A stretch of 64,000 bases of DNA from Mycolicibacterium lutetiense (GCF_017876775.1 NZ_JAGIOP010000002.1:620001-684000); one strand, 5' to 3'; counted from the stretch's first letter, positions 11,497-21,314 are shown. The notes: a model not told the origin generated them from the letters alone. Translations and numbers: made by a program.

Positions 11497-13665
11497 ATGC
11501 CACCGCCGTCCGACATACCGCCGTCACCAACCCCCACGCCGATGTCGATGGTCTGGCCCGGCGAGCCCTACCCGCTCGGCGCGACCTACGACGGTGCGGG
11601 AACCAACTTTTCGTTGTTCTCCGAAGTCGCCGAACGCGTCGAGCTGTGCCTGATCGCCAAGGACGGTTCCGAACACCGGATCAACCTCGACGAGGTCGAC
11701 GGCTACGTCTGGCACGCCTACCTGCCCACGGTCACCCCCGGGCAGCGCTACGGCTATCGGGTGTACGGACCGTGGGATCCCGGCGCCGGGCACCGGTGTG
11801 ATCCCAGCAAGCTGCTGTTGGACCCCTACGGCAAGTCCTTTCACGGTGACTTCGACTTCAGCCAGGCGCTGTTCTCCTACGACCTGACGGCCGATCCCCC
11901 CGGCACCGGCACCCCACCCCAGGTCGATTCCCTGGGGCACACCATGACCAGCGTGGTGATCAACCCGTTCTTCCAATGGGGATCCGACCGGGCACCGAAG
12001 ACTCCGTACCACGACACGGTGATCTACGAGGCACACGTCAAGGGAATGACCCAGACCCACCCGGGAGTCCCTGAAGAACTCCGGGGCACGTATGCCGGGC
12101 TGAGTCACCCGGTGGTCATCGAGTACCTGCAGTCGCTGAACATCACCGCGATCGAACTGATGCCGGTGCACCAGTTCATGCACGACCACCGACTGCTCGA
12201 CCTCGGGTTGCGAAACTACTGGGGCTACAACACGGTCGGCTTCTTCGCCCCGCACTTCCAGTACGCGGCCACCCGGCATGCCGGCGGTGCGGTGGCCGAG
12301 TTCAAAACCATGGTGAAGGCGTTCCACGATGCGGGTATCGAGGTAATCCTCGACGTCGTCTACAACCACACCGCCGAGGGAAACCACCTCGGTCCGACCA
12401 TCAATTTCCGCGGCATCGACAACGACGCGTATTACCGTCTGCTCGACGGCCAACCCGAGTACTACAAGGATTTCACCGGAACCGGCAACAGCCTCAACGC
12501 GCGGCATCCGCACACGTTGCAGTTGATCATGGACTCGCTGCGGTACTGGGTGCTGGAGATGCACGTCGACGGTTTCCGGTTCGACCTGGCCTCGACCCTG
12601 GCCCGCGAGTTCTATGACGTGGACCGGCTTTCGGCGTTCTTCGATCTGGTCCAACAGGATCCGGTGGTCAGCCAGGTGAAGCTGATCGCGGAGCCCTGGG
12701 ATATCGGCGAAGGGGGCTATCAGGTCGGTAATTTCCCAGGTTTGTGGACCGAGTGGAACGGGAAGTATCGCGATACCGTGCGCGATTACTGGCGGGGCGA
12801 GCCCGCAACCCTTGGCGAGTTCGCCTCCCGGCTGACCGGCTCCTCGGACCTGTACGAGGCGACGGGCCGGCGCCCGAGCGCCAGCATCAACTTCGTCACG
12901 TGCCACGACGGGTTCACCCTCAACGACCTGGTCTCCTACAACGAGAAGCACAACGAGGCCAACGGTGAGGACAACCGCGACGGCGAGAGCCACAACCGCT
13001 CGTGGAACTGCGGGGTCGAGGGGCCTACCGACGACGCCGAGATTCTGGCGCTGCGCGCGAAGCAGATGCGCAACATCACCGGGACTTTGATGCTCTCCCA
13101 AGGCACACCGATGATCGCCCATGGTGACGAGATCGGCCGGACCCAGCAGGGCAATAACAATGTGTACTGCCAGGATTCCGAATTGTCCTGGATGGACTGG
13201 TCGCTGCTCGAAACGAACGCCGACCATCTGGAATTCACCCGCCGGGCCTTGGCATTCCGTAAGCGTCATCCGGCGTTTCGGCGCCGGCGGTTCTTCGAGG
13301 GCAAACCGATCCGCAGCGGCGATCAGGTCCGCGACATCGCCTGGCTCACTCCGGCGGGCACCGAGATGACCCCTGAGGACTGGGGATCCGGATTGGGCAC
13401 CTGTGTGGCCGTGTTCCTCAACGGTGATTCGATCCCTGCCCCCAACGGTCGCGGTGAACGTGTCGTCGACGACACGTTCCTGTTGTGTTTCAACGCCAAT
13501 GACCACGAGCAGGATTTCGTCACGCCGAACGGCGACTACGCCACCGAGTGGGTCGGCGATCTGGATACGGCAAGCCCGACCGGGAGTTCCGATCTGCTCG
13601 TCGCCGCAGGCGAGAAGCTCTCGCTCCAGGCCCGTTCCCTGCTGGTCCTGCGCAAGACGGCCTGA
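11497..13665 (+). CDS. treX: Glycogen debranching enzyme TreX/GlgX
   Basis: This GH13 enzyme hydrolyses alpha-1,6 branches of glycogen to feed linear maltodextrins to TreY. The 722-residue protein has an N-terminal CBM48-like domain (about 20-140) and the four GH13 regions: DVVYNHT near 286, nucleophile in GFRFDLAST near 363, acid/base Glu in LIAEPWD near 399 and TCHDGFT near 470. The start is ATG 11497, four bases after the acyltransferase stop; ATG 11542 (MSMVWPGE) is an alternative. treY starts one base after its stop. Confidence 0.96.
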   Translation: MPPPSDIPPSPTPTPMSMVWPGEPYPLGATYDGAGTNFSLFSEVAERVELCLIAKDGSEHRINLDEVDGYVWHAYLPTVTPGQRYGYRVYGPWDPGAGHRCDPSKLLLDPYGKSFHGDFDFSQALFSYDLTADPPGTGTPPQVDSLGHTMTSVVINPFFQWGSDRAPKTPYHDTVIYEAHVKGMTQTHPGVPEELRGTYAGLSHPVVIEYLQSLNITAIELMPVHQFMHDHRLLDLGLRNYWGYNTVGFFAPHFQYAATRHAGGAVAEFKTMVKAFHDAGIEVILDVVYNHTAEGNHLGPTINFRGIDNDAYYRLLDGQPEYYKDFTGTGNSLNARHPHTLQLIMDSLRYWVLEMHVDGFRFDLASTLAREFYDVDRLSAFFDLVQQDPVVSQVKLIAEPWDIGEGGYQVGNFPGLWTEWNGKYRDTVRDYWRGEPATLGEFASRLTGSSDLYEATGRRPSASINFVTCHDGFTLNDLVSYNEKHNEANGEDNRDGESHNRSWNCGVEGPTDDAEILALRAKQMRNITGTLMLSQGTPMIAHGDEIGRTQQGNNNVYCQDSELSWMDWSLLETNADHLEFTRRALAFRKRHPAFRRRRFFEGKPIRSGDQVRDIAWLTPAGTEMTPEDWGSGLGTCVAVFLNGDSIPAPNGRGERVVDDTFLLCFNANDHEQDFVTPNGDYATEWVGDLDTASPTGSSDLLVAAGEKLSLQARSLLVLRKTA

Positions 13666-13666
13666 C

Positions 13667-15934
13667 ATGCCGCGCCCGGTGCTGTCCACGTATCGGCTCC
13701 AGATGCGCGGGGACTGCTGCACATTCGATGATGCAGAAAACCTGCTGGACTATCTCGACCGCCTCGGGGTGTCACACCTGTATCTGTCCCCGATCCTGAC
13801 CGCCGTACCCGGATCCACCCACGGATACGACGTCACCGATCCCACCACGGTGTCGGCGGCGCTCGGCGGACCCGAGGGTCTGCAACGACTGTCGGAGGCT
13901 GCCCGGTCCCGCGGCATGGGCCTGATCATCGATATCGTGCCCAATCACGTCGGCGTCGCCCACCCCGAGCAGAACCTTTGGTGGTGGGACCTGCTGCGGT
14001 ATGGCCGGGCGTCGGCCTATGCCGACTACTTCGATATCGACTGGGATCTCGACAACGGCCGGATCGTGCTTCCGGTCTTGGGTTCCGACGACGACGTCGC
14101 CGACCTGGTGGTCGACGGCGATGTGCTGCGGCTGGGTGACCTGGTCTTCCCGGTGGCACCGGGCACCGGCGCCGGGACCGGTCGCGAGGTGCATGACCGC
14201 CAGCACTACCGGCTGACCGGATGGCGGACCGGCATCTGCGGTTATCGGCGCTTCTTCTCGATCACCTCCCTGGCGGCGCTGCGCCAGGAGGACCGGGCCG
14301 TTTTCGACGCCAGCCATGTGGAGGTCAAGCGCTGGTTCGACGAGGGACTGGTGGATGGCCTGCGCATCGATCATCCTGACGGATTGTCCGATCCCGCAGG
14401 CTATCTGCGATGGCTGCGCGAGCTCACCGGACCCGATGCCTGGATCGTCGTGGAGAAGATCCTTGCCGCCAACGAAAGCCTGGACCCCTCACTGCCGGTC
14501 AGCGGCACCACCGGGTATGACGCGCTACGCGAGGTCGGTGGACTGTTCATCGATCCGGCCGGCGCGGCCGTACTCACCATGCTCAGCGGTCGCCCGGATC
14601 CCGACGCCGAGGTCATGCTCAAAGCCGCGGCGGTCACCGACACCCTGGCCGGAGAACTGGGCCGGCTGTGCCGCGCCGTCGCGGGGGTGACCGGACAGAA
14701 CGACGAGCACCTGCCCGCCGCGATCACCGCGTTGATCAGCCGGATCGGTGTCTATCGCAGCGACTATCCCGCGCTGGGCACGATCCTCCCGGTGGCGTTG
14801 CAGGAGACCGCCTGCACCACACCGGAACTCACCGAGGCGCTGGCTACCGTTTCGGTGGCCATGTCCCGCAGTGCCGAGGTGGTCTCCCGGTTCAACCAAC
14901 TGTGCGGAGCCGCAACGGCGAAGGCTGTCGAGGACTGTTTGTTCTACCGCGACGCGCGGCTGGTCTCCCTCAACGAGGTCGGCGGTGCGCCCGAGCTGTT
15001 CGGGGTCACGACCGCCGAGTTTCACCAACGGACGAGGACGCGGCAGCACGCCTGGCCGTCGACGATGACCACCCTGTCGACCCACGACACCAAGCGCGGC
15101 GAGGATGTCCGGGCCCGAATCGGGTTGCTGTCCCAGGTGCCGGGCACCTGGGCGGATTCGGTCGAGCGGTGGACGGCATCAACCGCTCCCCCAGATCGCG
15201 ACACCGCACTATTCCTGTGGCAGAACATCTTCGGCGTCTGGCCGGTCGATGGCGGCGTCACCGACGAACTCCGCATCCGGCTGCACGGCTACGCCGAGAA
15301 GGCGATCCGGGAAGCCGCCACCCATACCTCGTGGCATGATCCGTCCCGCGAATTCGAGGACGAGGTACACGGCTGGCTGGATCGGGTACTCGACGGACCT
15401 GTCACAGCCGAATTGACCGCACTGGTGGGCCGACTCGAGGTGCATGCCCGTAACAACAGCCTGGGGCAGAAACTCCTGCAGCTGACCGTGCCCGGTGTCC
15501 CCGACGTCTACCAGGGCACCGAGTCCACCGAGGACAGTCTGGTCGATCCGGACAACCGGCGTCCGATCGACTACCCGGCGCTGCGTGACGCGTTGGAACG
15601 CGGGGACGATGCGAAGATCCGGGTGACCACCGCCGCGCTGACCCTGCGCCGCGCGCGGCCGCAGGCATTCCTGGCCGGCGCCTACCGCCCGCTGCCGGCG
15701 ATCGGCGAAGCTGCGCGGCACCTGGTGTGCTTCACCCGAGGTGAGGACGTCATGGTGGCGGTCAGCCGCTGGACCGTGGGGTTGGCCGAAACCGGCTGGG
15801 GCGATACAACTTTGTCGCTGCCCGACGGCCAGTGGACCGACCGGCTCAGTGGCAGAGATTGGGCCGGTCGAGTCAGGGTGTCCGAGCTGCTCTGTGATTC
15901 ACCCGTAGCCCTGTTGGAGCGCTCCGATGGCTGA
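13667..15934 (+). CDS. treY: Maltooligosyl trehalose synthase TreY
   Basis: TreY isomerises the reducing-end alpha-1,4 bond of maltodextrin to alpha-1,1, making maltooligosyl trehalose. The 755-residue GH13 protein begins with STYRLQM and shows DIVPNHVG near residue 88, LRIDHPDGL with the nucleophile near 234, the glutamate in VVEKIL near 263 and STHDTKRGED near 473. Its length is normal for the family. It starts one base after the treX stop and overlaps treZ by 8 nt, indicating tight coupling in the treX-treY-treZ operon. Confidence 0.97.
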   Translation: MPRPVLSTYRLQMRGDCCTFDDAENLLDYLDRLGVSHLYLSPILTAVPGSTHGYDVTDPTTVSAALGGPEGLQRLSEAARSRGMGLIIDIVPNHVGVAHPEQNLWWWDLLRYGRASAYADYFDIDWDLDNGRIVLPVLGSDDDVADLVVDGDVLRLGDLVFPVAPGTGAGTGREVHDRQHYRLTGWRTGICGYRRFFSITSLAALRQEDRAVFDASHVEVKRWFDEGLVDGLRIDHPDGLSDPAGYLRWLRELTGPDAWIVVEKILAANESLDPSLPVSGTTGYDALREVGGLFIDPAGAAVLTMLSGRPDPDAEVMLKAAAVTDTLAGELGRLCRAVAGVTGQNDEHLPAAITALISRIGVYRSDYPALGTILPVALQETACTTPELTEALATVSVAMSRSAEVVSRFNQLCGAATAKAVEDCLFYRDARLVSLNEVGGAPELFGVTTAEFHQRTRTRQHAWPSTMTTLSTHDTKRGEDVRARIGLLSQVPGTWADSVERWTASTAPPDRDTALFLWQNIFGVWPVDGGVTDELRIRLHGYAEKAIREAATHTSWHDPSREFEDEVHGWLDRVLDGPVTAELTALVGRLEVHARNNSLGQKLLQLTVPGVPDVYQGTESTEDSLVDPDNRRPIDYPALRDALERGDDAKIRVTTAALTLRRARPQAFLAGAYRPLPAIGEAARHLVCFTRGEDVMVAVSRWTVGLAETGWGDTTLSLPDGQWTDRLSGRDWAGRVRVSELLCDSPVALLERSDG

Positions 15935-17660
15935 GTTCAGCGTGTGGGCGCCATTACCGGACCGGGTTCGCGTCGACGTGGACGGAACACTGCACGACAT
16001 GGTGCGTTCTGCAGACGGCTGGTGGCGAACCGAGGTCGCCTGCGGCCCCGGCGCCCGGTACGGGTTCGTCCTCGACGAGGATCCCGAGGTCTTGCCGGAC
16101 CCTCGTTCCCCGCGCCAACCCGACGGCGTACATGCCCGCTCGCAGCTGTGGGCTCCGGCTCCCGATGCGTGGACCGACACCCAATGGCCCGGCCGGTCCA
16201 TCTGCGGCGGGGTGATCTACGAACTGCACACCGGAACCTTCACGCCCGAGGGCACATTCGATGCCGTGATCGACAAGCTCGATCATCTGGTGGACCTCGG
16301 TGTCGATTTCGTGGAGCTGATGCCGGTCAACGCATTCAACGGGCCCCATGGCTGGGGGTATGACGGGGTGCTCTGGTACGCGGTACACGAGCCCTACGGC
16401 GGTCCCGACGGCCTCATCCGCCTCGTCGATGCCTGCCACGCCCGTGGCCTCGGCGTGCTGATCGACGCAGTGTTCAACCATCTCGGCCCCTCCGGCAACT
16501 ACCTCCCACGGTTCGGCCCCTACCTGTCGGCGGGCCGAAATCCCTGGGGCAGTTCGATCAATCTGTCCGATGCCGGCGCCGACGAGGTACGGACCTACAT
16601 CATCGAGTGCGCGCTGCGCTGGATGCGCGACTTCCATGTCGACGGCCTGCGTCTGGATGCGGTGCACGCGCTGACGGACAACACCGCGATCCATGTGTTG
16701 GAGGAGCTCGCCGCCGAAACCGAGTCCCTGGCCGAAGAACTCGGCAGGCCGCTGTCGCTGATCGCCGAAAGCGACCTCAACGATCCGCGGCTGATCACCC
16801 CGCGGGATCGGGGTGGCTACGGTTTGACCGCACAGTGGGACGACGACATCCACCACGCCATCCATACCGCGGTATCGGGTGAGCGGCAGGGCTACTACGC
16901 AGATTTCGGATCGCTGGCCACGTTGGCGGAGACGTTGAAGCACGGCTACTTCCACGCCGGCACGTACTCCTCGTTCCGCCATCGCCGACACGGTCGTCCC
17001 TTGGACACCGCGAGCATTCCGGCCACCCGCCTGCTGGGGTACACCCTCACCCATGATCAGGTCGGCAACCGCGCTGTGGGCGACCGGCCCTCGCAACTCC
17101 TGACTTTCGGCCAACTGGCCGTCAAGGCCGCATTGGCACTCGGGTCACCCTATACGGCAATGCTTTTCATGGGAGAAGAGTGGGGATCCTCCTCACCGTT
17201 CCAGTTCTTCAGTTCGCACCCCGAGCCGGAACTGGCCCGCGCCACCGCCGAGGGCCGCAAAGCCGAGTTCGCCGAACACGGTTGGGATGCCGACGAGATC
17301 CCCGATCCGCAGGACCCGGCAACATTCCTGCGGTCCAAGTTGAACTGGAGCGAGGTCAACGCGGGCGATCACGATCGGCTGCACCGGACCTATCGCGGGT
17401 TGATCGCCTTGCGGCGCAGCGAACCTGACCTCGCCGACCCGTGGCTCGACCGCATGTCGATCGACTTCGACGAAGAAGAGCGCTGGATCATTCAGCATCG
17501 GGGGGCGGTATCCATTGCCTGCAATCTGGGCACCGAGCCAGTAGCGGTGCCGGTCACCGGTGAGCTGCTCCTCGCTTGGGATCACCCCGTCGTCGGCACC
17601 GACAGCACGGTATTGGCCGGGCATTCATTCGCTGTCCTGCGCAGCGGACGCGATCAGTAG
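15927..17660 (+). CDS. treZ: Maltooligosyl trehalose trehalohydrolase TreZ
   Basis: TreZ releases free trehalose from the TreY product, the final step of the TreX-TreY-TreZ route, which supplies trehalose for glycolipids and stress protection. The 577-residue protein has the N-terminal domain (FSVWAPLPDRV), DAVFNHLG near residue 181, LRLDAVHAL near 243, the catalytic Glu in IAESDLNDPR near 280 and THDQVGNRA near 375. It overlaps treY by 8 nt and converges with the hxlR-like gene, whose stop it overlaps by a few bases. Confidence 0.97.
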   Translation: MAEFSVWAPLPDRVRVDVDGTLHDMVRSADGWWRTEVACGPGARYGFVLDEDPEVLPDPRSPRQPDGVHARSQLWAPAPDAWTDTQWPGRSICGGVIYELHTGTFTPEGTFDAVIDKLDHLVDLGVDFVELMPVNAFNGPHGWGYDGVLWYAVHEPYGGPDGLIRLVDACHARGLGVLIDAVFNHLGPSGNYLPRFGPYLSAGRNPWGSSINLSDAGADEVRTYIIECALRWMRDFHVDGLRLDAVHALTDNTAIHVLEELAAETESLAEELGRPLSLIAESDLNDPRLITPRDRGGYGLTAQWDDDIHHAIHTAVSGERQGYYADFGSLATLAETLKHGYFHAGTYSSFRHRRHGRPLDTASIPATRLLGYTLTHDQVGNRAVGDRPSQLLTFGQLAVKAALALGSPYTAMLFMGEEWGSSSPFQFFSSHPEPELARATAEGRKAEFAEHGWDADEIPDPQDPATFLRSKLNWSEVNAGDHDRLHRTYRGLIALRRSEPDLADPWLDRMSIDFDEEERWIIQHRGAVSIACNLGTEPVAVPVTGELLLAWDHPVVGTDSTVLAGHSFAVLRSGRDQ

Positions 17661-18112
17661 TCCTTCCGCACAGACGTGCCGTCGAGATCCACTATGGCGC
17701 CGCGTGAGCTCGTCGGCCGTAGTTCTGGAAGCGGATCACCGCGCTGGTCCACCAGTATCGAATGCGACTCACCCGATGCGAACGCGTGCCGCTCACCCCA
17801 CTGACGCAGTGCCACCACAACAGTGAAGAGGTCACGACCGGCCTGGGTGAGCGTGTAAAGCTGCCGCCGGCCCGACGCGGCCGTCTCCCGGTCGAGGATG
17901 CCGCGCTCCACCAGTCGGCGCAGCCGGTCAGTGAGGACGTTGCGCGCGATGCCGGTGCGCTGCCGGAAGTCGGTGAACGCGCGGGCGCCGTCCATCGCGT
18001 CGCGCACGATGAGCAGGCTCCAGCGGTCTCCCACCAGATCTAGCGTGCGCGCGACCGGACAGGTGGGATCAGTCCAGGTCACGTCGTCGCCACTCAGCAC
18101 CGACTCGGTCAT
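17654..18112 (-). CDS. HxlR-family winged-helix regulator
   Basis: This 152-residue protein has the HxlR fold. A conserved cysteine lies in DPTCPVARTLDLVGDRW, followed by the recognition helix region RNVLTDRLRRLVERGIL. HxlR proteins often sense electrophiles or redox change through that cysteine. ATG 18112 is chosen, with GGGGG just upstream; ATG 18145 is in frame. It diverges from an MFS exporter across a 25-bp palindrome (18161-18185), so it probably represses the exporter and itself. Confidence 0.85.
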   Translation of the reverse strand: MTESVLSGDDVTWTDPTCPVARTLDLVGDRWSLLIVRDAMDGARAFTDFRQRTGIARNVLTDRLRRLVERGILDRETAASGRRQLYTLTQAGRDLFTVVVALRQWGERHAFASGESHSILVDQRGDPLPELRPTSSRGAIVDLDGTSVRKDY

Positions 18113-18160
18113 CACGCCCCCTAAAGAGTTGCCGAATGAGACCATTCTGCCGTACCGTCA

Positions 18161-18185
18161 GATTGGTTGCAATATGCAACCAATC
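18161..18185. promoter_or_regulatory. 25-bp palindrome between hxlR-like and MFS genes
   Basis: GATTGGTTGCA (18161-18171) and TGCAACCAATC (18175-18185) form a perfect 11-bp inverted repeat with a 3-nt centre. It lies 12 nt before the MFS start codon, with AGAGGAG as the ribosome site in between. By position it is the likely operator of the HxlR-family protein; the binding itself is inferred. Confidence 0.85.
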
Positions 18186-18197
18186 AGAGGAGCGTGT

Positions 18198-19343
18198 ATG
18201 GAACTGTCCTTCGGTCACAGAATGTTTCTCGCCACGGTGTGCGCAGTGGCTGTGGCAACGATCTACGCGTCACAGCCGGTCCTCGCGCAGATCGGCAGCG
18301 ATCTCGGTGTGCCGGAGGCGCGTCTGGGGTGGATCGTCACGGCCGGCCAACTCGGCTATCTGGTCGGGCTGGTCCTTCTCGTCCCCTTCGGCGACATGAT
18401 CGACCGCCGCAGGCTCATCAGCGGACACCTTCTGCTCGCCGCGGTCGGAGTCGCGCTGGCGGCGACGGCCGCACAGACCTGGCTGCTGCTCACCGGACTG
18501 GCGGTCGCCGGCCTGTTCGCCGTCGTCGTCCAGACCACGGTGGCTTTCGCTGCGGCACTGTCGACCACCGAGGAACGCGGCCGCGCCATCGGCGCGGTGA
18601 CCTCCGGAGTTGTCATCGGCATCCTCGGTTCCCGCGTGGCCGCAGGCGCTTTCGCTGCGGCGTGGGGGTGGCGCGGCGTCTATGCCGGGCTGGCCGTGCT
18701 GCTACTTGCCCTGGCATGCCTCGTCCCGAGACTCCTGCCGGCCGATCCGCGGCGCGAATCCGCTTCCTACGTCGACGTTCTGGCGTCGATGGGCAAACTG
18801 TTTCGCGACCATCTGTTCGTCTCACGCGGGCTGATCGCGTTCTTTCTGTTCGCCTCTTTCGGAACACTGTGGAGCGGCCTGGCACTGCCACTCGCAGCGG
18901 CTCCCTGGCATCTGAGCACAGCCCAGATCGGGCTTTTCGGAATCGCCGGCCTCGCCGGTGCACTCGGCGCCGCCCGGGCCGGACGCTGGGCTGACGCCGG
19001 CTTCGCAAGTCCGGTCACCGGTGGGGCGCTCGCGCTGCTGGCCGCCTCATGGCTGGCCATCGGGCACGCCTCATGGTCACTGCCGCTGATCGTCGTCGGT
19101 GTGATCGCGCTCGACTTCGCGGTACAGGCCGTACACGTGAGCAACCAACATCTGCTCACCACAGCCCACCCGCACCGCACCAGCAGCGTCATCGGCGGCT
19201 ACATGGTGTTCTACTCCCTCGGCTCGGCCCTCGGGGCAACCGCTACGACCGCTGCGTTCTCGGTCGCGGGTTGGACCGGATCCAGCATCCTCGGCGCCGC
19301 CTTCGCCACCTGCGCTCTCATCGCCTGGGCAGCCGGAGCATGA
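18198..19343 (+). CDS. MFS transporter, probable drug/metabolite exporter
   Basis: The 381-residue protein has about twelve hydrophobic helices. An MFS loop 2-3 signature appears as PFGDMIDRRRL near residue 70. The sequence resembles the DHA1-like exporters of the YnfM/YdhP group. The ATG at 18198 has AGAGGAG (18186-18192) upstream. Divergence from the HxlR regulator across a palindrome suggests inducible efflux of a toxic or electrophilic compound; the substrate is unknown. It converges with ilvA. Confidence 0.85.
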   Translation: MELSFGHRMFLATVCAVAVATIYASQPVLAQIGSDLGVPEARLGWIVTAGQLGYLVGLVLLVPFGDMIDRRRLISGHLLLAAVGVALAATAAQTWLLLTGLAVAGLFAVVVQTTVAFAAALSTTEERGRAIGAVTSGVVIGILGSRVAAGAFAAAWGWRGVYAGLAVLLLALACLVPRLLPADPRRESASYVDVLASMGKLFRDHLFVSRGLIAFFLFASFGTLWSGLALPLAAAPWHLSTAQIGLFGIAGLAGALGAARAGRWADAGFASPVTGGALALLAASWLAIGHASWSLPLIVVGVIALDFAVQAVHVSNQHLLTTAHPHRTSSVIGGYMVFYSLGSALGATATTAAFSVAGWTGSSILGAAFATCALIAWAAGA

Positions 19344-19365
19344 GGTATCGCGGTTCAGTCGCCGC

Positions 19366-20658
19366 TCAGGTCAGGTACCGGTAGGTCGGTGACCCTGGCT
19401 CGAGCAACTCCACGTGGATATCGGATTCCTCCATGCGGGCCAGTAGGCCTTCGAGGTCGGTCGCTGCGCTCAACTCGACACCGCACAGGGCCTCACCGGT
19501 TTCCCGGTTGTTGCGTTTGACGTACTCGAAAAGCGTGATGTCGTCACCCGGGCCGAGCACGTTATCGAGGAAACGCCGCAGCGCCCCGGGTTCCTGCGGG
19601 AAATCGACCAGGAAGTAGTGCTTGAGCCCCAGGTGGACCAGGGAGCGCTCGACCACCTCGTTGTACCGGGACACGTCGTTGTTCCCGCCGGAGATCAGGC
19701 ACACCACGGTGGAACCGGCCTCGATGTCCGCCTCCAGCAGCGCCGCCACCGACAGCGCACCGGCGGGCTCGGCGATGATTCCGTCGTTCTGGTACAGGTC
19801 GAGCATCGCGGTGCAGACCGCACCCTCATCGACCGTGGTGAGCGCGACCATGTCACCGGCCGCGGCCAACGCGGCGTAAGGCATTGCCCCGGCCCGCGCC
19901 ACTGCCGCACCGTCGACGAACTGGTCGACGTGATCCAGGGTGACCGGCATGCCCGCGGCAAGCGCGGCGATCATCGACGCCGCACCGGCCGGCTCGACGC
20001 CGAGTACCGAGGTGCCCGAGGCGCGTTCGGCGAGATAGGTGGTGACACCGGAGATACAGCCGCCGCCACCGACGGGGACGATCACCAGATCCGGCTCACC
20101 GTCGAGCTGGTCGAGCAATTCTGCGGCGATGGTGCCCTGCCCGGCCATCGTCCGCACATCGTCGTAGGGGGGCACCAGGGTCGCGCCGGTGCGCGCGACA
20201 TCGTCGAGTGCGGCAGCAGCGGCCAGATCGTAGGTGGACCCGACCGCAATGAGCTCGATGAACTCACGTCCGTGGTACCGGATGCGATCACGCTTCTGCT
20301 TGGGTGTCTTGGTCGGTACATACACGCGGCCGTGGGTGCGCATCGACCGGCAGGCCATCGCGAAGCCCTGCGCGTGGTTTCCTGCAGAAGAACACACCAC
20401 CCCGGCTGCCAACTCCTCGGGCAAGAGCTGCGCCATCAGGTTGAACGCCCCGCGCACCTTGTAGGAACGCACCGCCTGCAGGTCCTCACGTTTGAGGTAG
20501 ACGTTGGCCCCGGTGGCTTCCGAGAGTCGTTCGTTGAACTGCAGCGGACTGCGCGTGACCACGCCGGAAATTCGCTTGGCGGCCTCGTCGATGTCGGCCG
20601 CGGAAAGCGGCGCGGCCGGTGGGGAGACTCGGGAGCCCTTGCTCAGATCGGCAGTCAC
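19366..20658 (-). CDS. ilvA: Threonine dehydratase IlvA
   Basis: IlvA is a PLP enzyme that deaminates threonine to 2-oxobutyrate, the first step to isoleucine. The 430-residue protein has the PLP lysine in VYLKREDLQAVRSYKVRGA (about residue 60), the glycine loop PVGGGGCISG near 190 and a C-terminal ACT-like regulatory domain (about 335-430). The domain suggests feedback inhibition by isoleucine. The start is GTG 20658. No attenuator is obvious upstream. It corresponds to Rv1559. Confidence 0.95.
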   Translation of the reverse strand: MTADLSKGSRVSPPAAPLSAADIDEAAKRISGVVTRSPLQFNERLSEATGANVYLKREDLQAVRSYKVRGAFNLMAQLLPEELAAGVVCSSAGNHAQGFAMACRSMRTHGRVYVPTKTPKQKRDRIRYHGREFIELIAVGSTYDLAAAAALDDVARTGATLVPPYDDVRTMAGQGTIAAELLDQLDGEPDLVIVPVGGGGCISGVTTYLAERASGTSVLGVEPAGAASMIAALAAGMPVTLDHVDQFVDGAAVARAGAMPYAALAAAGDMVALTTVDEGAVCTAMLDLYQNDGIIAEPAGALSVAALLEADIEAGSTVVCLISGGNNDVSRYNEVVERSLVHLGLKHYFLVDFPQEPGALRRFLDNVLGPGDDITLFEYVKRNNRETGEALCGVELSAATDLEGLLARMEESDIHVELLEPGSPTYRYLT

Positions 20659-20795
20659 CGTTCAATGGTGCCACTGGCCAGGCGTTTCACTGCAGTTGGG
20701 TGGGGAGACACCCTGGGATCTCGCCATTCGTGCAATCACCTCGAAGAAATCCTTCGCATGTGGTTGAACGGACCCCGAACTGGGAAAACAACCTC

Positions 20796-21233
20796 ATGCG
20801 GCACATCCAGCAGCGGGTGCGGCGGGCGGCGACCTACACCGTGATGATCGGCGCCTTGGCGGCATCGGCCTGCGCAGCCCCCACCAAAGCCCCGGCCGAC
20901 GCCTACACGGCACGGGTGTACCTCAACGGCCAGGAGAGGCCGACGACGTTCCCGGTGCTGTGCACGCAACGATCCTGGCTGTGGACTATCGAGACCATGC
21001 CGGAAGCTCCCGGCTTCACCGCCATCCTCCAGACCGGCGCCACCATCGAACCGAAGGTGATGCGCCTGACCGACATCGCAGGGTTCACCGGCAGCTCAGC
21101 CAATGTGACCGCACCTGCCGATGCCGGCATCGAGGGCACCACATTCCGCGTCAGCGGCACGGCGCGTGGCTGGTACGCGGACCATCCCACCAGACCGACC
21201 GAGGTCCAGTACCGAATGGAAGCCCGCTGCTGA
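20796..21233 (+). CDS. 19-kDa antigen (LpqH)-like lipoprotein
   Basis: The 145-residue precursor has a basic N-terminus, a hydrophobic stretch and a lipobox ending LAASAC near residue 26, so it should be diacylated and envelope-anchored. The mature part follows the mycobacterial 19-kDa lipoprotein pattern: a strand ending VYLNGQE, a cysteine (VLCTQ), FRVSGTARG and a final cysteine two residues from the end, likely disulfide-bonded. The role is unknown; relatives bind TLR2 or periplasmic ligands. I chose ATG 20796 because it gives a compact signal peptide. Confidence 0.8.
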   Translation: MRHIQQRVRRAATYTVMIGALAASACAAPTKAPADAYTARVYLNGQERPTTFPVLCTQRSWLWTIETMPEAPGFTAILQTGATIEPKVMRLTDIAGFTGSSANVTAPADAGIEGTTFRVSGTARGWYADHPTRPTEVQYRMEARC

Positions 21234-21272
21234 GCAGCTCTGGACCGATAAAGCGACACGCCACATCTAAGG

Positions 21273-21288
21273 TTTCGGCTAGCCGAAA
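21273..21288. promoter_or_regulatory. 16-bp perfect palindrome upstream of a small membrane gene
   Basis: TTTCGGCT followed by AGCCGAAA is a perfect palindrome with no spacer, about 20-35 nt upstream of the predicted leaderless start at 21315. It may be an operator overlapping the -35 region, or a weak terminator stem for the lipoprotein gene; no T-run follows. Confidence 0.5.
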
Positions 21289-21314
21289 TCAATGTTGCGA
21301 GCTATCGTCAATGC

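Noticed and set aside
11524..13722. 732-codon open frame antisense to treX
   Set aside because: Its coding pattern mirrors treX, which has all four GH13 motifs; high GC leaves long open antisense frames.
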